Of a DNA stretch of 64,000 nt, positions 41,641-53,900 are shown one piece after another. The translations under genes were made by a program, and so were the position numbers. A model generated the notes under the pieces. That model saw nothing but the letters and a program-made list of their open reading frames with translations, was not told where the DNA came from and ran no database searches. Origin of the DNA: Tremella fuciformis (lineage: Eukaryota; Basidiomycota; Tremellomycetes; Tremellales; Tremellaceae); NCBI GenBank assembly GCA_032768795.1, contig CP136498.1, forward strand, positions 434,001 through 498,000, given 5' to 3'. How positions within the stretch are numbered: position 1 is the first letter of the stretch; every line of letters starts with the position of its first letter.

Positions 41641-41937
41641 AGATTGATTTAGGTGAGCTTTAGTTGGATCTAATACAGGTCACCGGGTACAGGTCTGACA
41701 CTGATGGCTAACCCAGCCCGACACAAAACATTGAAGTCCACAGCATCATTGCACATATGCATGCACATGGCCCTTAGAGCTTCTTTCTCTTGACCATTCA
41801 GGTCATATGACATGTCATGTGGGTCCTCAAGGGGCTGTGGGCAAGAATGACTGAAGATCTTGGGTGGCTGGTGGTCCGGTGAATTATTGCTACCTTCACC
41901 CAAGCCAGTGACCGACCATACTGCAACAGTCACACAG

Positions 41938-42052
41938 CTTGCTACTCAATTTTACTGATTGCCCCATGTGGTGCATACAGTTTGAGATGGCCCAAAGAGT
42001 CCACAGTGCGAAGGATGCATGCATTGCTCTGCTCAGTCCAGAGATCTAGGGA
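41938..42052. repeat. Diverged direct repeat, copy 2
   Basis: Partner of 40799-40915. The surrounding minus-strand frame (41942-42142) is open and encodes a peptide with Trp, Cys and His, probably a remnant of a DNA transposon protein. Confidence 0.75.
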
Positions 42053-42154
42053 GTGGCAAATCTCACCGATGATTGACCTGCCACAGAGCCACCTTTGGTC
42101 GCTATGTTCATTCATAAAATGCGCTCTACACAGGTATTTCATGCTTCAGGCATG

Positions 42155-43083
42155 TCAAAGCTGCCTGCTCATCCAGTTGGAGGGTCCAGCCTGGTTTGGA
42201 TCAAGGTCATTCAGTGCCCGAGCCTCCTGGGCTGCCAAAAGCCTTGCTGGCCGGGCAGCTATGAAGTCCGCCTTCCACTTCTCTCTCTCCGCCCTATCTT
42301 TGGCCCTCTGTGTTTTCTGTGCTTCTTTCTCTACCTGCTTGGCTGCAAGAACTTCCCTCCTGGTACTCCTCTCCTCGCTCTGAGCCTCTTTCTGAGCCCT
42401 CTTGGCCGCAGCAGCCTCTTTCCTTGACTGTTTCTCTCGTGCCTCCTCCTCCCGCACAAAATTCTCCTCTACCATTCTCCTCCGGTGGGCTTCCACCTGC
42501 TCTGGCCCTATCCATAGTGCCATCCTCTCCTCATGCCCGGGCACAATTGGCTTGAATGCCTTCTTTTTCCTTGCTTGCTTGACGGCTTCCCTCAGACCAG
42601 CTGAAGTTGCCTGCGAGAGCTTGTAGGCCGCCTCCAGCCAGCCCGGTGATCCTCTTAGCCATCTTGACCACCGCATAAGGAGCCTTCTTCTTGTTGCTCT
42701 TGACTTTTCTGAGTAGCGCCCCAGACTGCCCCTCGCCCAGAGGGGAGGAGGGTACAATAGCGATGTCGGTCGGCTGGTGATGGTGTGCGGGGCATGACTG
42801 GAGGGCAAAAGACTCGCTCGATCACAATTGCTCGATTATGGGGGAAGATGCCGGCTTTGCTGAAGGCGTTTTTAATGTTGTCTATGGGGGAAGATGCCGG
42901 CTTTGCTGAAGGCGTTTTTAATGTTGTCTGCTGTGACGGCTTGGGACCAAGCTTGCAGCAGGATGCTGAAGAATCGAGCTTTGTTGACAAAGAGTCTGCC
43001 TTCGGTGGCTTGCCATTGCCGATCAAAGATTGTGGTGTATGCCGTAGAGAGTGGAGAGAATAGCCCAACATCAAGTGGCTGTA
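42155..43083 (-). pseudogene. Pogo/Fot1-type (DDE superfamily) transposase 3' fragment
   Basis: The minus strand reads QPLDVGLFSPLSTAYTTIFD, then RLFVNKARFFSILLQAW and ADNIKNAFSKAGIFPHN. This matches the end of Pogo/Fot1-type transposases: the QPLDVG motif after the DDE core and the N-I-x-x-A-F-x-x-x-G-I-x-P block. The C-terminus (42808-42155) is a long Lys/Arg/Glu/Ala helix (KRAQKEAQSEERSTRREVLA). A 49-bp local duplication near 42838-42930 disrupts the frame. The catalytic half is absent: at 43084 the sequence gives way to the 143-bp repeat. So this is a dead remnant. Confidence 0.7.
42838..42930. repeat. Short tandem duplication in the transposase remnant
   Basis: A stretch of about 49 bp beginning TATGGGGGAAGATGCCGGCT is present twice in direct tandem. 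It breaks the Pogo-like frame. Confidence 0.85.
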
Positions 43084-43226
43084 TGTCATGATGGGCATGA
43101 CACGCCAGCCCGGTAACCCTGTTATATACCAATGGGACCTGGTTTGGGATTAACCAGAGCGGTTGGCCACAGATTTCCTTTTGGGTTTAAGGTGTGAGAG
43201 TACCATGAGAGAGACTTCGTGACAGT
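43084..43226. repeat. 143-bp direct repeat, copy 1
   Basis: Starts TGTCATGATGGGCATGACA and ends CTTCGTGACAGT. It differs from copy 2 at only a few positions. Ends TGTCA and TGACA(GT) are inverted repeats, LTR-like. Confidence 0.9.
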
Positions 43227-43324
43227 AAAGGAAATCTTAGTCCAGCGTTCGAATCCCGGACGGGGTCTGGGAGGGGAGGAAGTGCAGAGCTCAAGGGCGA
43301 GCTCTGTGGTGAATGGGTGGATAG

Positions 43325-43467
43325 TGTCATGATGGGCATGACACGCCAGCCCGGTAACCCTGTTATATACCAATGGGACCTGGTTTGGGATTGACCAGAG
43401 CGGTTGGCCACAGATTTCCTTTTGGGTTTAAGGTGTGAGAGAACCATGAGAGAGACTTCGTGACAGT
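43325..43467. repeat. 143-bp direct repeat, copy 2
   Basis: Copy of 43084-43226. The 98 bp between the copies contains GTTCGAATCCC, a pol III B-box-like sequence. The pair could be a miniature LTR element (TRIM-like) or a tandem duplication of a 241-bp unit. Confidence 0.9.
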
Positions 43468-44266
43468 CACGCTAGATAGCATAGCTGGCTCCTAACCATT
43501 GAAGCAAAAGGGCACAATGATCCAACTCATAGCAACCTATGCTCAGATCCCAGCTATATACGCTGAGAATTGGCCACATGTCACGACCCCGTCATGACAG
43601 AGAGGCTGCAGGGCACACGTTCTTGTGGAGAACATAAACTGATCAGCAGAGAACACATGTGAGAGGGCCCACCAGTTGACAACCCGTCTGGCCTTGTGAC
43701 AAAAATATCTTGTTGTCACAATAGCCCTTGACATGAATGGAAAGCTCTTTGACACTCAGTGTACTTGCCATGCTCACCGCCAAGCTATAACAGACCCCTT
43801 GACGCACACTCAGAAACAGCTTGCTGCATCTGGCAATCTCAACAATAGGAGTGGTGGAGTCACGATGCTGCGCTCTCCCAACGTGTTACAACTTGACTAA
43901 CAGGCATTGAGTTCCACAAATGAACCAAAGCAGCAGCGACAACAAGTGGCCAACTCTGCATGTGATCCTTCTCAAGTTGACGAGGTTGTCAAGGGCACCT
44001 GAAAGCATCAACAGTAGTCTGAAGGGTGTGATGAAGTCTTGCTGAGTGAAGTGCAGTTGACTACAAAAGAAATGCGCATAATTGGCTTGCATGTCTCCCG
44101 TAAATGGGGGGATGGGAGAAGGCGGTGAATCTTTGGCGCCGCGGAGCGGCGCTCCTCTGCTAGTCTCTCCTTGACGCCCTCACTCTTTCAGAGAATAGAG
44201 AGAACCCTTACGACGCGCTCAATACCCATTCATCTCCCGACACACCGACTGCACGCCTTCTCCAGT
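43468..44266. other. No gene seen; transposon debris and promoter of the next gene
   Basis: AT-richer sequence with short minus-strand frames (43543-43755, 43886-44092) lacking any recognisable motif. The last 150 bp before 44267 is the likely promoter and 5' UTR of the coiled-coil gene. Confidence 0.4.
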
Positions 44267-45096
44267 ATGACGCCACCCACACCCACGTTCTCTGCCGGTA
44301 ACGTAGAGCAAAGTTTCCAACTTCTCCAACGTTTGCGCGACAACCCTCCCGGCATTTTGAGCGATCTCGACCGAGAGCATCTCGACGTTATCGTCTCCCT
44401 CATTGATACGGGTGTCGATCTGGAACGCAGCCTCGCAGAGAAAATCAAGAACATCGGTGCGATGCGTACGTCGATCGCTCAGCTCCAGGCGGAGAACGGG
44501 CGAGAAAAGGCAAGGGCCGACGGCATGGAGCGCCAGTTGGCGCAAGCCAAGGCGCAGAGTAGAGAGGCGGATCTGGTTGCGGAACAGGCTACGACGGCTC
44601 AGCTTAAGGGCGAGTTGAAGCACGCGACCACCGAGGTGAGCGACGGGGAAATCAACTTGGCACCCCATTCACCCATGGCCGGCTCCATGCGCCTCCCCCC
44701 CCCCCCCCCCCCCCCTCTCCCCGGCTTCCCCCCTCCTGCTTCAGAGAGGTCGAGTTGGACAGGGCTGATGGTGACAGCTGGAAGACACGCGACGCAGGCT
44801 GGGGGAGCAGATCGAGAACGTAAAGGTGAGTTGGCAATCCCGACTGTCGCATTGCATGGATTTGTCAACTGATCAACGAGGACTTGACTTCGAAGTATTC
44901 GGTGCTCGAGACCGAAAAGTCTAATCTCGCTCGGGAACTGGCCAACATGGAGGATGAGGCGCACGATGTCAAAAGACGAAGATTGACGGCAAGAACGGTG
45001 TTCAGATTGACAGAGATCCAGAGGCAAGCAAACGATGAGACTTGCAAAGCTCTAATAGAAATGTACGCTGGAGACGAGGACGACGGTACCGGTTGA
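44267..45096 (+). CDS. Small coiled-coil protein, 3 exons
   Basis: An ATG in context CCAGTATGACG begins exon 1 (44267-44636, ending CCGAG before GTGAGC). Exon 2 (about 44801-44825; the acceptor may instead be GTGACAG near 44780) and exon 3 (44880-45096) continue a Leu/Glu/Lys/Arg heptad pattern: IAQLQAENGREKARADGMER, QLKGELKHATTE, LEDTRRRLGEQIENVK, YSVLETEKSNLARELANMED. The tail has a basic patch (VKRRRLTAR) and ends acidic (YAGDEDDGTG). The first intron carries a 21-nt poly-C run. The product, roughly 215-230 residues, is mostly coiled coil and probably dimerises. No family name is recognised; it resembles the coiled-coil tail of the gene at 1585-2867 only in composition. Confidence 0.65.
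44695..44715. repeat. 21-nt poly-C tract inside an intron
   Basis: Uninterrupted run of 21 C in intron 1 of the coiled-coil gene. Compare the 22-nt poly-G intron tract at 18990-19011. Confidence 0.95.
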
Positions 45097-45787
45097 TCAT
45101 TGTACTCAGAACTCTAGCTACAAGGAGCGTCCGTCAATCATAGTTATCTTATGTTGTAAGTTAGGCATCTCCATACAAGCAGGATCAGATATGTTCCGAT
45201 GGATGAGCGAACAGTACGCAGGTGAGCCTCATGACTCGGTCGCAGGTTACGACGGGAATTGTCTTGTCCCGCCTCCAGGTGACTTCGCGCCTGATCCCCC
45301 GGCGAGGAGTGAACCCTGCCCGCCCCGCTCCGGATGCCGAGCATTCAAGAAAGTGTTACATGGTCGGGACATCGAGCCACACAATCGGTGGCACTTCTGA
45401 CAATCAGCACGAGACATTGCCATCTATCATTTGGCGCCAAGCACGGCGCGAGCGTGACAGGCGGAAGATTGAGGTTCACCTCTCTGGCCACGCCTTCTGA
45501 AGTCATCACCGCAAAGCACACACAGTCGTCTGTCCCCACGTCGCCCTGCAGAGTTGTCCTGCAGGATCCCCGCCACGTTGCACCGCTCGTCAATCACCCT
45601 CGGTCCAAGACCACGAGTCTAAAAGCCATGTGGGCTTAAGTCGATCGACCGAGTCGCGTACGGAGTGTGACATGATCATGTGCAGCCGATCCGCAGCACC
45701 ACTCGAGGTGCAACCTGCTGCCTTCTGTATCTGCAGAGCACCATCAGTGCAGCCAAAACCGATGAGCAAGTGGTACCTGGCTAATGC
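45097..45787. other. No resolved gene
   Basis: A plus-strand frame at 45191-45400 (MFRWMSEQYAGEPHDSVAGY) is open but short and lacks splice support. Nothing else is visible. Confidence 0.35.
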
Positions 45788-46641
45788 TCACAGAGTGCAA
45801 GGCCGGACAAGCTGGCTTGACCTGATGCGCAATGCAGTGGCGCCTAGCTTGTATAGTCGGGTGGAAATGGGTTGCAAAGGCTGACTCATCAGCACAACGC
45901 CGCGTAGCAATCGCCAATGACGCACATTCGATTCTGACCGATGGTTGAAGCTATTGCCCCGTAGCTGACCTCGAAGCTCTTCAAGATCGGTTGCAGTTTC
46001 GGCGTCCAACTTGACCCCTCGAGCATACGAGCCCTGCTGGGCCTGTCCGGCGGAGGGATGGCCGCGGGGAGCGGCGAGACGGGTAGTCGAGCCTACATCG
46101 CCATGGTGGGCAGTCGTGGAATGAGATCGGGGATGTACGGAAAACGGAAGTGCGCGCCATGCCATTCAATCGCGCCCTGTCGGGAGGTCTTCACATCGAG
46201 GTCGTACGTGCGGTCACGCGGAGTGGTTGATCCGATCGGTTCAGGAAGGGGATGCTGATGGATGACGAGCGGTACGCGGACAGGAGCAACTCGGTGCCAG
46301 TCAGTGTCTGCAATGTCAGCCAGAACGACCACGGATACCGGAGACTCTCGCCAACACTGTTGACCTTGCGCGGCATAGCCCCCTACCGGCTTGACCACTT
46401 TCTCGTCCTATGTCCGGACATGCGTTCAGATCACCGCTCGGCGACACTTCAGCACGTCTTCGCCCACAGGAAGTATGGAGGGTGCTCGGCGCCGCGATCG
46501 ATTGTGCCAGACTTTTTCGTCTACAATGCCTGACACGTCAGCTTCTGCTTTAACTCCCCACCGGACTGGACCCCCGCAGAACGGAGAGAACCCAAGAGAA
46601 AGATGCCGCAGGTTCGGGATTGAGGCAGAACACACACTCAC
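45788..46641 (-). CDS. Unrecognised protein, copy S1 of a dispersed family
   Basis: Minus-strand stretches at 46641-46426, 46398-46093 (RVPLVIHQHPLPEPIGSTTP, GAIEWHGAHFRFPYIPDLIP) and 46060-45788 (GVKLDAETATDLEELRGQLR) look coding. Related sequence occurs at about 53000-53255 (+) and 56790-57110 (-). The shared blocks are GTTGACGT(G/T)(T/C)CAG and TTCTGGCTGAC(A/G/T)TTGCAG, 220-250 bp apart. The latter looks like a branch site plus intron acceptor. No domain is recognised. It may be a low-copy gene family or a transposon-borne gene. Confidence 0.35.
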
Positions 46642-46669
46642 GCATCATTCTCCCATCCTCAACTTTTTC

Positions 46670-48861
46670 CGCGTCTGAGGTCGTTGTTGGGGAAGGGGAT
46701 ATAAAGGCTTCATACGTCGTACGCAAGTTGTTGGGTGAGGCATCGCCGCTTGGGCGTCGGTAACCTTATATACCGATTGGAGAGGATATCCGGACTGTTG
46801 ACAATCAGCCGAGTAACTTGCAACTGCTGGCTGAACCTGCATGAGCGGGGGAGCAAACGCGGTGATGAGAAGCATACTCACCGTAAAGCTTGCCGTTGGC
46901 TAGCGAACCCTCCTCGATTGTTGTAACCCTCACGTCTCCCATTCTGCTGGCACATATGGCACGTCTGCAACCGACCTTGCTTTCCTCCCCAGTAGGTATC
47001 CCTGCAGCGCCGCGTTGAGAATCGCATAGGCAAGACAAGGTGGTCGTAAGGCGGCAGGTGGTGTTCGTCCGGGGTGGGGAAGGGTTGGGTCTGCTCGGTC
47101 TGCTCGAGGTGGTGAGAGGTTGAAAAGAGAACGAGCGAATGTGAGGATGATACTAACGTTGAAAGTAAGGCACGAAGTAGGGACAGGGCGGGGTCGGGAA
47201 TTTGGTCCTCCCCTTTCAAGGCCCCGGCGCATCCTTCGCCCGGCTCAGATTTCATGCATACCTGGAGACTTGAACTCGATGCTGGGACAACCGCCACGCG
47301 TCAGGCTACGTATAGAGCCCAAAAAAAAAAGTGTGCTACAATAAGAATCAAGCAGATGGGATCTTCCGGTGATGTTCCTGCTGGTGGGCGGACGAACGGT
47401 GGATGAGGCTCACGAGTATCCGCATCAATGCCTATTCGTAACTATCGTCCCTTTACGTGCGCCCAGGCGGCAGCTCCAGCATGCACATGCTGGTCTCTAT
47501 CCTTGCTGATCACTTGGGGCATCGCATCGTCCCCTCATCCGCCGCCTGGCGGAGTTCTCTTGCCCCAACGGATTCCCGGCCGAGTGGTTGAAACAAAGGG
47601 TACCGGTCGCCACCGACTGTTTCTGGTCGACCACAGCCTTTACAGCTGCGGTTCAACCACGTACGGGTGCGTCTCTGCCCGATCTTTCGAATGGTTTGCG
47701 TCGCAAGCCCTCAGCTGAGCGTACAATCTCAACCGATTCGCTGATAGCTAGGCCCGCTAGACCCTGCATTATGCGGAGGCGAGGTGCTCTGCCTTGCACG
47801 AGTTGTCGTCTGAGCCTCCTAGAGATCATTTGCTTACGTGGGTGGATGTTGAGAGCTCAAGCAGAGGGATGACCCCTCTACCAGGTCCCCCAGTGGCCAC
47901 GAGCCATGTCAGGCCATACAGACGTACTCAATGTTCCTCCTTGAGTATTCGCGAACCGGCGACCCGGGGAAAACGGACCCCCCGGCCCATGTTGAGGCGA
48001 GCCTGTAACGGCTCATACGCCCAATACAGCTATGCATGAAGTACGATCCGATGCATGGATCTTTGAACTATCCGATGGCACCAGTCAATATGCTACAGGG
48101 CCATGTACAATCTCAACCGGTGCTCGAATGTATGTGGGTGGCATGAGATGGCTTGGGCGCCGGTGGAGGCGCTCAAGGTGATCCCTTGCTTCTTCACCCA
48201 CAATGAGAGCTGGCGGGTCTCCCTGGACGACGCTCCACTCTACCCGCTTTGGACCAGACCACTCTTTGCCCGGCACTATCTCCGATTGAACTCGGCGATC
48301 CGTGAGCTGTCACACCCCACCCTCCCCAACAAGCCTCGAAAAGACCAGATGGCAAGCATATCGATGGGGTGTTCTTAGTCCACTCGACTGGTCGTCTCTG
48401 CCGCAGCGTTGCCCCTATGAAACCCTGTCGACATGATCACATCGCGCACAAAGGCAGGATTGCTGGGTCGATGATGTGGCAGCGGTGATTCTCAGGGGAG
48501 CACGCTTGATCGCGAAGATTGAGCCCCGTAAGACGCGTTCGAGGGGGCATATCAAATCGCGTCAAAGTCGACAAGGACAACTCACACCCAGCACAAGATC
48601 AGATGAAATGACGCCAAACCCGACGCCACGGCGACCCTTTGGCTGACAGGTAGCGCAGCAACCCGGGCCTCGGCGAAATCGGTCATCCCTGTACTCTGCG
48701 ATCACAATCGCGCGCCGAAAATCTCTGCAGATCAAAACCATCGCCACGCATACTTTGGTTTGGCCCTGTACGTTTGGGCGTCCCGAAAACTCCTGGAGTT
48801 TCGGTCACCGCTCCTAATCTCGAATGTGCGACCACCAGACCAACAACTCTTGTGCTCCTCG
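46670..48861. other. Gene-poor stretch with short recurrent motif
   Basis: Only short frames on both strands, for example a minus-strand CHMCQQNGRRE-containing frame at 46878-47297. Two copies of CAATCTCAACCG occur at 47724 and 48108. I see no gene I can support. Confidence 0.35.
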
Positions 48862-49230
48862 CTAGCGGTGGTCATACCGCATACCGGACCTGATCTGGGA
48901 CTCAGCATTCACGCACGTATTGTCAACACATCGGAGAAGGAGGGACGTAAAGTTGAATCTGCCCGCCCGGTCCGCTGACGGCTGTCGTAAAGGAAGGAGC
49001 CATTTTGCAGTTGGGCAGAAAGAGCTCTGGCGTTTGGGCGCAATGCCCACCGAGGGGGGGTTCCATAAGGCTGCTGGCAGAATTACCATGTGAGTCTGAC
49101 AGCCTTTTCTGCCTGCATATCGCCTCGCTGGCAGAACAGTCTTTCTCTCGGGGCTGATGCGACTATCGGACAGAGAGATTGTGATACCATCAAGTGTACA
49201 CTCTCCACCGACCAGCAATCCGCCGGACAA
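48862..49230 (-). CDS. Unrecognised ORF
   Basis: A minus-strand frame of 122 codons starts with MSGGLLVGGECTLDGITISL and continues through SPERKTVLPARRYAGRKGCQ. Composition is protein-like, with five cysteines. It is probably one exon; no family is recognised. Confidence 0.3.
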   Translation of the reverse strand: MSGGLLVGGECTLDGITISLSDSRISPERKTVLPARRYAGRKGCQTHMVILPAALWNPPSVGIAPKRQSSFCPTAKWLLPLRQPSADRAGRFNFTSLLLRCVDNTCVNAESQIRSGMRYDHR

Positions 49231-49659
49231 CCTGCTCTCTGTTCTCGGCGCCTGCCCCTACTACTCATGCGGACCCAGGCCTGACACGATTGGCAAATAT
49301 GGCTAGTCCAACGAGAGAATGATCCAAGTGAAAGGCTCGCTCTTTCAGGTTGGAGCTGGGGTGATCGCTTAGTACTGCCCGATCGACACGGCGAGCCCCA
49401 GCGACCCCAGCTCTTCTCGCCAATTGAACGCATGAGGAGCGCTCAATGAGGCGTATCCGGAGCCTGCCATGCAGGCATCTTCTCCTTGCAGGCCACGCGA
49501 GGCAGGTGTCGTCAGCGGCAGGACGCAGGACACAACCATGACGTCTCAATAACCAGAAGCGGTGCCGATCTTCTCTCGAACCGTCCGCTGCCGGATCGCC
49601 GTTCAACAATCCGATCCGAGCTGTGACCCTCCGAATCGATGTAAAATAGGAATCCGGCG

Positions 49660-50945
49660 TCACCCTTTCGCTCCTTGATAGGCTTGGCCTCCATCTCGAC
49701 AGCTCGGGTCGCAATTCTGCTCGTTTCGACTCAAATCGGCACGAGGCGATGATAGCATTCCGACTGGCTTGAGCCCCGCCGGCGTTGTCCTGATCACCGC
49801 AGGCGCTTTGCGACTGAGGAGGCGGATCGGCCATTGATCGATGAATTGTGGAGAGAGTTCGATGAGGGTATTCCGAAGCGGTCTGTTTCTGGATTGCCGC
49901 GCGAAATCGGATCGCGCGACCATTGAGCGGTTACTACTGATTGGGAATATTTTGGGTCGGCTTGTAACGTTGACCTGGGAGATGAGAGGATGAGCGCGTC
50001 GAAGGGATTTCAATTCGCGAAGACAGGCGAAAGCGAGTTGACTCAGGCGAGCCGTTTGTCATCAACCGACTCCCTCCGTCAAGCGGGGCGGAGATTCAAA
50101 GTGACAGGGTATCGGTCGGGCGAAGCTGGACCTATAGTCTGAAAGAGTCAGCGCAATGGCAAGCTGGATCGCCTTTCAAGAAGGGTCTCACCTTTACGTC
50201 ATTGAGAAAGGAGATCCCGTAAAGGTGAGAGTTTTGGCAGGCAAAATGCACTAGGATGACGTCGAAGTCCTTCGAGTAGGCCGAGGGGTCTTGGCAACGG
50301 GGAGCAAGTCAACCTCAGAAGCCCCGCAAGTATCAGCGAATAAGCATGGCGCTGTGATCGGCCCACCTTACCGGCTCTCCAGGGGCGTCCTCTGCGATCT
50401 TGGCGCAGTATGTGCGCACCTCTTCGAATGCCCGATGGGACCCTCTGCTCTGGGCGCCAGCAAGCATTCCCTCGCAGCTTGCATTCGCAACTCGATGCAG
50501 CGATGCTGAGTGAACAGGTGATGGATGGGTACGCGTTGACAAGGGTTGCAAGGCAGAGGGTGATCCGCATCCACACTGTGGGCCTGGCGTCGGTCACGCA
50601 CGGGGAAAGGGCCCACAGCACAGATCACAAAGAGGCGACTCACATCTGTCAGTGGCCTATTCGCAGCCGGCTGCACGATTCCCTAAGTGGTCGCACACCC
50701 TTGTATCCCCGGTAGCTGACGGAGTAGCGCCGGCCAGCCCCAACTCGTCACAATGAATGGGAGTCTGGGGCTGCCTGGACAGCAGCAGGAGCATCCACGT
50801 CACGCGACGAAGTTGAAGTCGTACCCGCGAGAAATGCACCTGCGTTGATGAGGTCGTAAAGGCCGTCAATGGAAAGAAACTTCGTCCGTAGGAAGGAGAG
50901 GGAGCGAAAATAAAGAGGTTGAGGAAGGTGAGGGTACTCTACCAA
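49660..50945 (-). CDS. Unrecognised multi-exon gene
   Basis: Minus-strand exon-like stretches are 50945-50748 (SFLRTKFLSIDGLYDLINAG), 50480-50335 (SRGSHRAFEEVRTYCAKIAE) and 50285-50193 (KDFDVILVHFACQNSHLYGI), the last followed by a perfect GTGAGA donor and a CTGAC ... TATAG end. A further stretch is 49990-49740 (LIELSPQFIDQWPIRLLSRK). Junction phases were not all checked, and the start could lie higher. It is the most gene-like stretch between 45 and 57 kb. Function unknown. Confidence 0.4.
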
Positions 50946-53900
50946 CTCCCCGACCGATAGGATAGCACCGCCCCCCCCGCCAGATAAATTAGATCACTCT
51001 ACCTTCCCCACGAAGGGCAATGTTTCGTGTCCACCTAAAGAGGTAAATTTCCGCTCGGCTCGGCCGCTTGAGATGCTGCATCAATCTCGGGACCTGAAAC
51101 CAGTCTCGTTGGAGAGCCCAAAGTCTGATGCATCGAATGGTACTATTTGCAGTGCTGATGGGACTCTCTGAGCCGACTTACTGGAGATTAACTTGCAACA
51201 AGTGGTCGATAATCTCCCGTGTTTGGCTTTCCGGCTAAACCCAAGGAGCGAACCATTAGCATACACCGAATGGCCTCTCAGGATCTATTGGACAGTCACA
51301 GGAATGACGTTCTGTGGATTTTCAGTCCAAGTATGTTGCACAGGTTGTCTTTGGCTCGGTCGGCAACGTGCTTCTTTCAGGGTTTGGCATGTCGAGAGGA
51401 GAAGAGTGTTACACGATGATAGTTGCATTCTAAGACGTCTTCGGGACCGTCTTTCTCTTATATGACACTGCTACAGCTATGAAAAGTATCTGTGCGTCCC
51501 CGAACTGACCAACGGCTTATTGTCCTCTCCCGATATGACCCAATGCGGTAATTCTAGCAGTCCTGCAGTCTCATTATACTCTCCCGCCGCCCTGAGTTGT
51601 CCCGAGAGGCCTATTGTTCGACAAAGAGGGCCCAAACTGCCAGGGCGCCGGTTGAGATTGCCCGCTCATGCATGGTCCTGCCGTGCGGCTCAATCGATAG
51701 AACAGGGGATGACGAGACTAAATGCGTAGCCGTACACCAAAATATCCGGCGGCGACGACGGCTACTTTCACCTCCGGAAACGCGGGGAGTCAGTTGACAG
51801 CGGGTCCGGTCTGTGTGGCGGAGAGACCGTGCTCGTGCGTGACGTGCTGAGCAAAGACCTTCCTGGGCAGACAAAGTCATGCTCCACACCTAGGGGCTGC
51901 GCGGACACACAGAACGGGTCATTGATTCCAGTATGGGCCCGCTATCCGCTGCCCGTCTGGCCTGAGCAGGCGCTCGACCCAAAGGTCTTACCTGCCATGG
52001 TAATCTGCTTATGTTGGAGTAGCTTGGAGTGTTTCGGCTCTAGACACAGCCTGCCTCGCGACGTATAGGTGCATGCGGTCGTTTCGTATCAATGCGCGCA
52101 TACCACCTTGGAAGGATCCACCTGGTAGCGGGCGCGGTGGGCCGGCATCTCGCCGCGGGGAGAAGCGATAACCCGGGGACACTTATCTGCCTCATTTCTG
52201 GGCGTAGCGCGACGATCTTTGGCTCTATGCCTAGCTTGGATCGCTGGTATACCGTGATTGAGGTGTGGATGTCTGAACACAGGCATACAATCTCAACCGG
52301 ACGAGGGAAAGGGCGGGCCCAGTAGAGCGAAGGTGCGCCCGGCAGGCCCAGTGCGGCCGAGGTGGACCCCGGGTATAGGGACCGGGTTACCCGGTCCCAC
52401 GTGGTCCTTCTGCCCACCCCCTACCTCATCATTTCCTCTCTCGCTCGCTACCGGTCCTCGCGAACTCGAGCATATCGATCCCCCAGACGTCAAACGGCAC
52501 AATCACAGCCCCGTCTGCTGCCTATGGCTCGATCTGCACCATTGGCTGGCGGTCCACCATCCGCTACAAATTCAGCCAGGCGAACGGTGCCCAGCAACGC
52601 AGGGAAACGAGCATCTAGGAGAGACCACAGCAAACGCTTTGAGTGCACCGAGGCGAGATGAGGGTGATATAAGATGGGAGCCTGCATGACGTAGCAAGCA
52701 CCGGGTGAGCTTGCTTGTTATGACAGTGTCTCTGCCCACCCTGACTCAAAGAAGCGGTTATACCGAGGTGACTCGGCGGTCCCCACATCCTTCCATTTGC
52801 AAGAGGCAGCGCCTCAGCGGCACCGCACATCCCAGTCAACAGCACACCGAGTATACACCTCCACTTCTGTTTGGATGCCCAAAAATTCCGATATCAGGAT
52901 GCGATGCTGGCAAAGGTAGAGACCAGGGACTCTTGCGTGAGTACATGTCCTGATCACGAGTACGCAATGTCGCTCTTTAGACGTGTGGAGAACGACCAGT
53001 AGTTGACGTTCCAGTTATGAACAGGCGAACACGATGACACATCCCGTCCAAAAGACGAAGCAGCGATACCGCGGGCGTTCGCGACTGTGGACTGTGTTCC
53101 ACCATCGCTGAACGGTAATCGACACCGCAAAAGTACCGTCACGGCACGATCGACTTGACAGCTAGGAGATGCGGTGTTGTCCAGCTGGCTGTTAGGTTTG
53201 TAGCGTTGAGCCCTTTTGGGTTATCGCTCTCGTTCTGGCTGACTTTGCAGTCACCAGCTTGGCGAGGGACAGGCAAAGGAGCGGTCTCATCCGCACAGCA
53301 CCCGCCACGCCCCTGCTGTCCTGTGCTAGACACAAGCCGGTCGGTGCAACTCGTAGGGCGATCTAAATACGGCTTACTCCCGTCTGGGCTCGGGTAAGCA
53401 CGGAAGGCCGCACCTCCCAGGCCTTTGCACGCGACTGCGCCAATCAAATCGGTTCAACCTCGAAGCTCAACCTTGACGCCTGCCCCACAACACTCAGCAG
53501 GGCGGTCTTCGAGAGGACGAAGATGGGCGCGGGAATCAGAACGGATCAGGGAGAGCTTCGAATCACCCGCAGGACAGAGGTTTTAATCCATTTGTGACTC
53601 AGATTCGCAATGTTAGTCGACACCGCTTGATTGATCAAGTTGTGCTGATGCCTCAGCATTTGTTTCTTATTGCCACTGTCTGCGTAACGTATTCCTGCTT
53701 GCAAGGGTCCGCCAGCTTGTCTGGTCTTCCAATCAGTGATTGCACAGGTCCGTCTTCAGTCGGGGAGCACTGGCGCAGTAGACTGACACCATCTAGCCAA
53801 CGGTGATACGTTCCGGCAGACCGGGGCATCGAGGGAGTGTCCGCTTTGGTATCCTCTCAATGAAATACGGGGACAGACGAAAGACTTCCCACCGGGGTAG

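Noticed and set aside
43240..43262. Possible tRNA gene (GTTCGAATCCC)
   Set aside because: The stem around the loop does not pair and no acceptor stem or anticodon arm is found. At most a B-box relic.
49265..49834. A 189-codon minus-strand frame
   Set aside because: Arg-rich composition, and other phases here are equally open. No splice or motif support.
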